DNA of 44,333 nt from Mitosporidium daphniae (lineage: Eukaryota > Microsporidia). The stretch lies in contig NW_013546500.1 in assembly GCF_000760515.2 (NCBI RefSeq), positions 1 to 44,333 of the forward strand. The letters run 5' to 3'. A program made the translations under genes and the position numbers. Positions 38,334 to 44,333 of this stretch are shown here, piece by piece. The notes under the pieces are model-generated. The model was not told the origin of the DNA. It made no database searches and saw nothing but the letters and a program-made list of their open reading frames with translations. The number at the start of each line of letters is the position of its first letter. The first letter of the stretch is position 1.

Positions 38334-38960
38334 ATGAATGCTCAAAAGTTCCTTTTTCTGATGGCGTTGCTTACCATCTTTTCTCGCTCTTAAATTCATG
38401 CTGCTCAGAGTGGAGGCGCTACTTCCCGAAATCAACACGACGAGGCTGGAGCTACTTCTCTTGGGGCTATACTTTCTGCAAAAACTGGTGTTGACGGAGG
38501 TATATCAGAAATAGAAAAAACACACTATAACACGATGAATCTGGACATCAATATTTACGGGTGAAAACATTGAAACACGTGTTCTTGAAAGATATGCGAG
38601 CAAAGATACATTACGAAAAGCCTGGGTTGAAGTGTCACCTTTTTTCCATGGTAGCAAAGTATTCAGTGAGCTTACATCCCATGAACATGGTTCCTCTCAT
38701 GGAAAGCGTTGAACGCTTTTGATATTCTTCTCAAGATATAAGCAACTCTTTCGTGGGGAACAATAAGAACTCCCATCTCTTTCTGATGGGAGGCTTAGGC
38801 TTTTATTCCAAAGCAGTTTCGAAAAATGGACTAAACGGACTAAACGGACTAAACGGACGTCACCACCCATGGATTACTGGCATAAATCTTGGCCCTTTAA
38901 ACGGAAGCAAGGATGCATTGAATTCTAAATTGCGTGTTGCAATTTTCTTCTTTCCTGTTT
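38334..38960 (+). pseudogene. Broken gene for a secreted protein (signal peptide plus several lesions)
   Basis: ATG 38334 opens with a signal-peptide-like sequence (MNAQKFLFLMALLTIFSRS) and meets a TAA at 38391-38393. The same frame then continues as IHAAQSGGATSRNQHDEAGA and stays open to a TGA at about 38562. Dropping one base in the GGG there continues into ENIETRVLERYASKDTLRKA, WVEVSPFFHGSKVF. Further stops and shifts separate a last coding-like stretch, HLFLMGGLGFYSKAVSKNGL, with NGLNGLNG repeats. Alternatively a 43 nt GT-AG intron (38364-38406) joins residues 1-10 to a leucine-rich frame (ALLPEINTTRLELLLLGLYF). A decayed secreted effector or wall protein is most likely. No restored protein is proposed. 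Confidence 0.45.
38828..38854. repeat. 9 bp GGACTAAAC repeated three times
   Basis: Three exact head-to-tail units within the broken secreted-protein gene. In the frame that reads KNGLNGLNGLNG they code for a repeated Asn-Gly-Leu, which supports former coding status. Confidence 0.85.
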
Positions 38961-39329
38961 ATATCGTTTCTTTGAAGACATCTTATCCTGCGCCCCTTTA
39001 CTTGAATATAATAACTCTTTCTTCAAATCGAACCCCGTTTAGCCATTTCTATTTTCATTGTTTAATGTTGCTCCACTTCGAGTAAAAATATTCTTAGCAG
39101 ATGGAGTTAGCTGATAATATGGGATTATACCAACAAGAAAGCAACATATGAGCATCTTTGAAAGTACTGGTAATATTTTTTTTGAAAAGTAACCGACTGC
39201 ACCGACAGATGCACAGCTTTCATTCTCTTTCGTATTCAATGGCTGCGAAAATCAATTTTTAGTGCAAAAATTATAAATGTCTGTTGAAAAGAGCCAAACA
39301 GTTGCAAAAGGCTTCATTATCGCACCAAT
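38961..39329. other. Intergenic stretch before the MFS transporter, no gene seen
   Basis: About 370 bp, A/T-rich. A minus-strand frame (39239-39039) has one hydrophobic segment (KKILPVLSKMLICCFLVGII) but lacks an ATG. No repeat or RNA gene was seen. It should hold the promoter of the transporter. Confidence 0.45.
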
Positions 39330-40619
39330 ATGCGAATGTCGCTAAATAGCAGATTTTATCAAATGGCTTCTTGTTTTGAAAAATACTTAATTAGGCACAA
39401 GATCTTTTATCTGCTTCTCGGATTTCAATTCTACGTTTGCTATTACTTTCGTGGCCAGTATTTCAAGCATGTTCTCCACATTAATGAGAGCAAGTTTGCT
39501 GGCTTTTCTGCTGGCATTTCTCTGCTCACCTTTTTTGCCTCTTTTTTTTGGACCCGAATAGCCGATCGGTACGAAATTCACAAAAGTATGCTGCTTGTCT
39601 TTGCTTTTCTCTCTTCTGCAGCATTTTCTGCCCTATCTTTCAGTGGATTTTCCGCTCCAACATGCATGACCCTCGCTGGCCTTTATGTGCTGTTTGGCAT
39701 GGCTATGCCACCCCTTGCTGATAAGATTATTTTGGACGACCTTGCTGCAAAAGGATTATCCAAGGACCTTTATGCAAGACAAATGGTATTTGCCATCGTT
39801 TCCTACGGGGTCGTTACACTGGGAATTTCTTATTTTATTCATCTCTGCGGGTATCACGTTATTTTTCCCTTTCTTGCCATCTTTACTGCGTTGTTTATGG
39901 TGTTTACTTTTTTTTTCATGAATGTACCCAAGGGCGATCATTGTGCTGCAAAGGAATGTGGGCGTGCAACCTCAATTCAAATTCCGAAAGGAAAGTCGAA
40001 CGTAAGCCTCTTGAGGCATGTGTTCAACTTGGACTATTTGTTCTTTCTTTTCGTTATTCTGGCTAATGGATTTTCGCGTTTCTTCATGAGTTTTTTCCTG
40101 AATCTCTATTTGACTGAAACAGTTTCGATGACGCCAATCCAATCTGCATGTTCTGCCATTTTTGGCATACTGCTTGAAATATTCATGTTCACTCGGGCAA
40201 AATTTCTTCTAAATAAAGTTGGCATCTATTGGATGCTGACTTTGGGGCAACTTGCCATGGTTATTCGGCTGTGGATGTATTACATACTACCGTCCAAAGT
40301 TGAATATCTTTATGTCTTTTTTATAGTCGAGCTACTCAAAGGCACCAATCTGGGGTTTGTCCAGCCTTCGGCCGTTAAACTTTCATCAATGTATGCGCCA
40401 AAGGGGCTTGAAGGGACCTTCCAGGGCATATATTTTGGTGTGTTTAGCGGGCTTGGCGGATTTCTTGCCGGACTGTATGCCAATCGGTATTTAACTGACT
40501 CAAATTTCAAAATTCTGCTTTATCATGTCTCCATGATCATGACAATCGTTCTTTTGCTATATATTTTAAGATACATTGTTTATGAAAAGTTTAAGAAGCT
40601 CAAAACCATTCCAAATTAG
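39330..40619 (+). CDS. Major facilitator superfamily transporter (MFS_1-like/MFSD6-like)
   Basis: An intronless frame of 429 residues with about 12 hydrophobic segments in two halves and a central polar loop at residues 200-225. Visible features: YYFRGQYFKHVLHINESKFA in the first loop, FWTRIADRYEIHK (MFS loop 2-3 D-R-x-x-x-K motif), GLYVLFGMAMPPLADKIIL, YARQMVFAIVSYGV and VELLKGTNLGFVQPSAVKLS. The PLADK block and layout resemble the LacY/nucleoside-symporter-like MFS_1_like family. The substrate cannot be read from sequence. Being one of the few long genes without introns, it could be an intron-free acquisition or simply intron loss; its composition does not stand out. Confidence 0.8.
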   Translation: MRMSLNSRFYQMASCFEKYLIRHKIFYLLLGFQFYVCYYFRGQYFKHVLHINESKFAGFSAGISLLTFFASFFWTRIADRYEIHKSMLLVFAFLSSAAFSALSFSGFSAPTCMTLAGLYVLFGMAMPPLADKIILDDLAAKGLSKDLYARQMVFAIVSYGVVTLGISYFIHLCGYHVIFPFLAIFTALFMVFTFFFMNVPKGDHCAAKECGRATSIQIPKGKSNVSLLRHVFNLDYLFFLFVILANGFSRFFMSFFLNLYLTETVSMTPIQSACSAIFGILLEIFMFTRAKFLLNKVGIYWMLTLGQLAMVIRLWMYYILPSKVEYLYVFFIVELLKGTNLGFVQPSAVKLSSMYAPKGLEGTFQGIYFGVFSGLGGFLAGLYANRYLTDSNFKILLYHVSMIMTIVLLLYILRYIVYEKFKKLKTIPN

Positions 40620-40669
40620 CAGGCACAAAATAAAACATTAAATACTTCAAAAAATAGAATTAACCATTT

Positions 40670-40740
40670 GCGTCAGCCGGGAATCGAACCCGGATCTCAT
40701 GCTTGGAAGGCAGGAATGCTAACCATTATACCACTGACGC
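40670..40740 (-). tRNA. tRNA-Gly (anticodon UCC)
   Basis: A 71 nt cloverleaf on the minus strand, with acceptor GCGTCAG pairing with CTGACGC, D arm TGGTATAATGGTTAGCA, anticodon loop CTTCCAA (anticodon TCC), and T arm CCGGGTTCGATTCCCGG. No intron and no encoded CCA. The second pair of the anticodon stem is C-U, a mismatch; the other four pair. Internal A and B boxes are intact, so it should be transcribed by Pol III. Confidence 0.95.
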
Positions 40741-40813
40741 ACAGACTGGGAGTTATAATTAGCATAAATAATATATTTCAACAATATATCAATCAAGACA
40801 ATTTGGGAAGGAC

Positions 40814-42083
40814 ATGCTTTGCCTTTCTAGGTGTGTTAAAAGATCTTTGTCTCTTTCTCTTGGCGATTCGTTCTTTTTAGAGGCCAATTTGAAGAATACA
40901 TGTTCCAAGAAAAAATCAAATATGTGCTCAGCGATTCAGAATGCTTTGGAAATTTCACTGGAGCAAGAGAAAAATAGTGGTAATGCTTTATTTGACTGAG
41001 TGCCTTAAGTTGTGTTTGGAGAGGATGTGGCCTTTGGTGGTGTCTTTAGATGCACCGTTGAATTGGCGGAAAAGTTTGGGAAAAAAAGAGGTTTCAATAC
41101 CCCACTTTCGGAACAAGGTTCCATTTTCCGAATGATGCATGGTTTTAGGAATTGTTGGGTTCGGAATTGGACTGGCAGCTCAGGGAACCACTGCCATTGC
41201 TGAGATACAATTTGTGGATTACATATTTCCTGCGTTTGATCAGGTATCAGTGTGCTATTGTGTATAGATCATCAGATTGTCAACGAAGCAGCAAAGCTAA
41301 GATATAGATCAGGAGGTGACTTCAACTGTGGGAAACTCACAATAAGAGCCCCATACTCTGCAGTTGGCCATGGCGGCCACTATCATTCGCAGAGCCCTGA
41401 AGCATACTTTTCGCATTGTCCCGGGATCAAAGTAAGTTTGTCATCTGACTCATTTAGATCGTAACCCCACGAAGCCCAAGCCAGGCAAAGGGACTATTAA
41501 GGGCGTCCATTTTAGACCCTAACCCGGTGATATTTTTCGAGCCAAAGATTTTATACAGAACATCAGGTTGAATCGACCAGTTGACAATTTGTAGTTGAAG
41601 AAATCCCCATTGATGACTATACACTGCCACTTGGCAAGGCTGAAGTTGTGGATGAAGGTAATAATCGCACATGACGTGGGTATAGGAAACGATGTAACTC
41701 TTGTTGGTTGGGGGGCGCAAATAAACGTCCTCAAAGCGGCATCTTCGATGGCCAAGACAGAGCTAGGAGTTTCTTGCGAGCTTATCGATTTGAGAACAAT
41801 ATCTCCATGGGATTTTGAAACTGTGGAAAAGGTATGCACCCCACTTAAAAAATAGTCTGTAAAAAAGACCGGAAGGCTTGTGATTTCTCATGAGGCCCCT
41901 GTTACTTCTGGATTTGGGGCTGAAATTGCAGCCACGATACAAGAAGCGTGTCTTCTTAGCCTGTGTGCGCCCATAAGAAGGGTTTGTGGCTGGGACACCC
42001 ACTTTCCACTTATCTTTGAAAAACTATACTTGCCAAATGCATATAGATGCTATGATGCCATTAAAAGAGCCATCAGCTATTAA
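40814..42083 (+). CDS. BCKDHB: 2-oxoisovalerate dehydrogenase E1 beta (branched-chain ketoacid dehydrogenase)
   Basis: Eight exons (40814-40979, 41010-41117, 41149-41243, 41276-41431, 41458-41566, 41595-41657, 41686-41831, 41856-42083) give 356 residues. E1 beta pairs with E1 alpha to decarboxylate branched-chain 2-oxo acids in the mitochondrial matrix. An N-terminal basic, serine-rich leader ([20 protein letters not shown]) precedes [121 protein letters not shown] and [20 protein letters not shown] and the C-terminal block fit BCKDHB better than PDHB. The seven introns are 24-32 nt. Partner subunits are not in the window. Confidence 0.96.
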
Positions 42084-42136
42084 ACGAATGGGCGAAAAAA
42101 TCTCATTTTAAATATTGCTTTTAATAAATAGGACGA

Positions 42137-43560
42137 CTAGACACCGTCATGGTCTCCAACAAGGTCTGCATTGTACTGCTCGTAATCGGCATGCTCGTCA
42201 TCATCATATTCGATCGAAATTAAAGACGTCAAGGTTCTAAATGAAAGGGCAAACAAGCGATAGCGCCAGCCAGAATACAAGGCTTTCAGGCCTTCCTCGT
42301 TGTAAATCCGGAATATGGTATCCCAAAGACCATGATAAGGCTTCGGAGACAAATATGTGCCAACGATAAATGGACGAACTACGGATAATCTTCTAACTAG
42401 AATTGGTTCTGCGTTCGATGAGGGCGAAATTCCGGACCAGTAGTAAAATGGCATCAACGAGGCGCCCGCAGTAGAAGAGCGGTTGTTCTCAACAAACAGT
42501 TTATTTTGAGGAGGTCTGAATTGCGCCATAAGCCTTAATCTTGAAATATGAAAGGGCTGAAATATCGCTACTTGAACACCATCCAGCAGGAAGGGAAGAC
42601 AGATCGATACTGCCAAAGTAACCCATGATGAAATGTTAGCATCTTCTGCAAGGAAGACTGATATCAATTTTGAGAGGAAAAAGTTTCTACAAATACCGAA
42701 CACAGAGGAAGATAAGTAGAACAAGGATGTGGATAGCCCAAGATACCGGTAAACCGAGCAAAAGATCCCGCCCTCCTCGTTGTACATTCCAGCCAGACAA
42801 GAAAGTATTGAATTGTACTTTTTCTCGGTTGGCATTCTGCTTTGGATAACGCACCTACTATAAGAAAGTGCGATCAATACCTAACATTGCTAATTTCCAG
42901 AGGAAGCAAAATCAGTGACGAAGAAACAGTGGAAATGAGCTCTGAAATAATCTCAATGTTCATATCTGTGAGAGACAAAAAATTTTCGAAAAGAAAAGAG
43001 TCTATTAGTATGGAGAGCGACCGTTTAAAAAAAGACCTGGAGAAGGAGTAAAAAATAGAGCTGGCAAGGCCTCGGAAAAGAACAGACACGCCAAAATGGA
43101 CCGATAAAATTTTCATAACCAGCGGCAAAGAACAGGAGGTCAGATCAACTGATGTTATTCCTTTTGAGCCAACAATAACGGTAGATAAAAGAGACCCATC
43201 TTCTAACACACACGTCCCAATGACCTTCTCCTTTGGGGCCTCTACATATCCGAGACTATCAACCGGCAGCGGCAATGGGGACGGTGCAATTTGTGAGGTT
43301 TCTTGACAATAAGCATCGGCTTCCAAAAGACGGGTCTCTAAAGGCTCTTCAGAGGGAGGCGATGGGCAAATGTCATCGATTGACTTTTTCGAAAGGACGC
43401 TGGGAGTATATTGAACCTGCTGAAATATTAATGCAACTTGGAAGGGGTTCGATACTATATAGGGGAAAAGAAATAGCCCGAATTTGTATAAAAAGACAGG
43501 ATAATTAGACGTCCTGATTTCATATTCATTTTCCAGTTCACTGTCAACAGAATGATACAT
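42137..43560 (-). CDS. UGO1: Ugo1-like mitochondrial fusion protein (modified carrier, outer membrane)
   Basis: Exons 43560-42881 and 42854-42137 (26 nt intron) give 465 residues. Ugo1 links Fzo1 and Mgm1 in fungal mitochondrial fusion; the animal relative is SLC25A46. The N-terminal part has NPFQVALIFQQVQYTPS, a modified carrier motif. After an acidic loop come paired hydrophobic helices, LPLEISNVRCVIQSRMP with YNSILSCLAGMYNEEGGIF (carrier P-x-[DE]-x-x-[KR] and EGG motifs, formed across the splice), and a last copy FRIYNEEGLKALYSGWRYR. The carrier motifs are degenerate, as in Ugo1, so metabolite transport is unlikely. The end is acidic. It ends 53 bp from the BCKDHB stop. Confidence 0.8.
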
Positions 43561-43579
43561 TTTTCAAAAATTGATGATC

Positions 43580-43598
43580 TAGGGTTAGATTGACCCTA
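43580..43598. promoter_or_regulatory. Inverted pair of teloboxes (TAGGGT ... ACCCTA)
   Basis: TAGGGT at 43580-43585 and its exact complement ACCCTA at 43593-43598 are separated by seven bases, 20 bp upstream of the UGO1 start (43560, minus). The palindromic arrangement is suited to binding of a dimer or to a short hairpin. Confidence 0.5.
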
Positions 43599-43650
43599 AA
43601 CCGACGAAAGGCATGTAGAAATGATTAATCTTTGGCCAAATATTTAGGCA

Positions 43651-43743
43651 TAGGGTTACAAATTATTGATCTTTCGGTTAGGGTTACAAATTATTAATCT
43701 TTACCTGTACTTTCAAGCATAGGGTTACAAAGTATTAATTTTT
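43651..43743. repeat. Three copies of a 24 bp telobox-containing repeat in a divergent promoter
   Basis: Copies of TAGGGTTACAAATTATTRAT (24 bp with the following CTTT) lie at 43651-43674, 43679-43702 and 43720-43743. The spacers differ (4 and 17 bp), so they are not a simple slippage array. They occupy most of the region between the UGO1 and CCDC137-like start codons; the last copy ends 12 bp before the ATG at 43756. Confidence 0.75.
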
Positions 43744-43755
43744 ACTTATTTACCG

Positions 43756-44322
43756 ATGGCACCAAGGAAAAAGGCAAAAGCTTCACGTGCACCATTGGTG
43801 GATCTTCCTCCTGCTCGTAATTATTCCTCGTTTGACGACACTCCGAAGGAATTCAAATTTCTACTTGAGAGGACAAAAAACATTCTTGATAAATCTTCGG
43901 CTGCAGGGAAGCATCATCTCAACGTAAACCCCTCTTCTAACAAGTATCAGGGAAATCAAAAACGACATTCCAGTCAGCATGAAAAACTTGAGCTCCCAGC
44001 TTCAGACTCAAAAGGTAGTAAGACGAAACCTATAATAAAAAGCCTCTCTTCAAGCCCCCGTTCATCGTCCGGAGGAAAGCATTCTAAAAATGCTAGCCCT
44101 ACCCTTTCTAAAGGAATAGGTTCGAAAGCATCTAAATCGCCCTTGAAACGAAGAAAAATCTCGACTGTAGATAAAGTTCGGTTTGGTGAGGTAGTTCAGG
44201 CCCCCCCGCAATTAATGACCTTTCCTAAGCCCCTCGTAGCAAAGCAGTTGTCCCCCGAGCTTTTATTGATAAGGGAANGAGCAAAGATCCAATATCAAAA
44301 GTCCAAGCTAAAGCAAAAATAG
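43756..44322 (+). CDS. Basic nuclear protein, CCDC137-like
   Basis: An intronless frame of 188 residues. It is very rich in Lys and Ser: MAPRKKAKASRAPLVDLPPA at the start, a DTPKEFKFLLERTKNIL helix at about residue 30, and a long basic disordered middle. The C-terminal block VRFGEVVQAPPQLMTFPKPL followed by LLLIREXAKIQYQKSKLKQK resembles the conserved end of CCDC137 and related nucleolar proteins (FGEVVxxPPxL). One ambiguous base (N at 44278) makes residue 175 unknown. The stop lies 11 bp before the window end, so the gene is complete. Confidence 0.6.
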   Translation: MAPRKKAKASRAPLVDLPPARNYSSFDDTPKEFKFLLERTKNILDKSSAAGKHHLNVNPSSNKYQGNQKRHSSQHEKLELPASDSKGSKTKPIIKSLSSSPRSSSGGKHSKNASPTLSKGIGSKASKSPLKRRKISTVDKVRFGEVVQAPPQLMTFPKPLVAKQLSPELLLIREXAKIQYQKSKLKQK

Positions 44323-44333
44323 ATAGATGGATG

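Noticed and set aside
39039-39239. Minus-strand 66-codon frame with one hydrophobic segment
   Set aside because: No ATG in frame and no recognised family; a Vma21-like reading was considered but the second helix is absent.
39330-40619. Intron-free MFS gene as a clear horizontal transfer
   Set aside because: Several native-looking genes here also lack introns (uL14m, uS2m, dUTPase), and base composition is not distinct.

Overview
The window reads as a gene-dense nuclear contig of a fungus-type eukaryote with a strongly compacted genome. About 33 protein genes and one tRNA fit in 44 kb. Gene content is opisthokont/fungal: Ugo1, Kre9/KNH-type wall repeats, Pbn1/PIG-X, Kri1, Isy1, TRAPPC10/Trs130, Edc3, Bcp1, Rpd3 and Eaf3/MRG15. 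Genes are interrupted by extremely short spliceosomal introns. I modelled about 62 introns, and 57 of them are 23-35 nt long. The genetic code is standard. TTAGGG-type motifs are scattered between genes. The best guess is a basal microsporidian or rozellid (Mitosporidium- or Paramicrosporidium-like). This is inference from compactness and content; no marker here proves it. Exon coordinates come from reading-frame continuity, GT-AG borders and family alignment by eye. No alignment program was run.

Layout. 1-3.9 kb: edge of a membrane protein, MPC2, BCP1, mitoribosomal uL14m and uS2m, and a possible Rmp1. 4.3-8.7 kb: a 12-exon acyl-CoA synthetase, EDC3 and PIG-H. 8.7-10.6 kb: gene-poor, with one decayed open frame. 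10.6-16.7 kb: a small mitochondrial-looking orphan, RFC2, PIG-X, PTH2, a secreted KNH-repeat protein and a protein kinase behind a signal peptide. 17-24.2 kb: KRI1, eS1, ISY1, DGAT1, MRG15 and MGMT. 24.3-31.6 kb: FG nucleoporin, G-beta, a small spliced orphan, dUTPase, two unrecognised ORFs and a Su(z)12-like Polycomb protein. 31.7-38.1 kb: TRAPPC10, AK6, a 1.2 kb gap and an RPD3-type deacetylase. 38.1-44.3 kb: a broken secreted-protein gene, an MFS transporter, tRNA-Gly(UCC), branched-chain ketoacid dehydrogenase E1-beta, UGO1 and a CCDC137-like protein.

How the genes fit together. Several encode mitochondrial functions: pyruvate import (MPC2), branched-chain oxo-acid oxidation (BCKDHB), mitochondrial translation (uL14m, uS2m) and fusion (UGO1). 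This points to a metabolically competent mitochondrion, unlike the mitosomes of derived microsporidia. ACSL and DGAT1 imply fatty-acid activation and triacylglycerol storage. PIG-H and PIG-X belong to GPI-anchor synthesis, and the KNH protein is a plausible wall client. RPD3 and MRG15 are partners in Rpd3S-type complexes elsewhere, and Su(z)12 adds a Polycomb PRC2 signature.

The points most worth following are the intron size class, the secreted kinase, Su(z)12, the telobox arrays in promoters and the broken secreted-protein gene at 38.3 kb.
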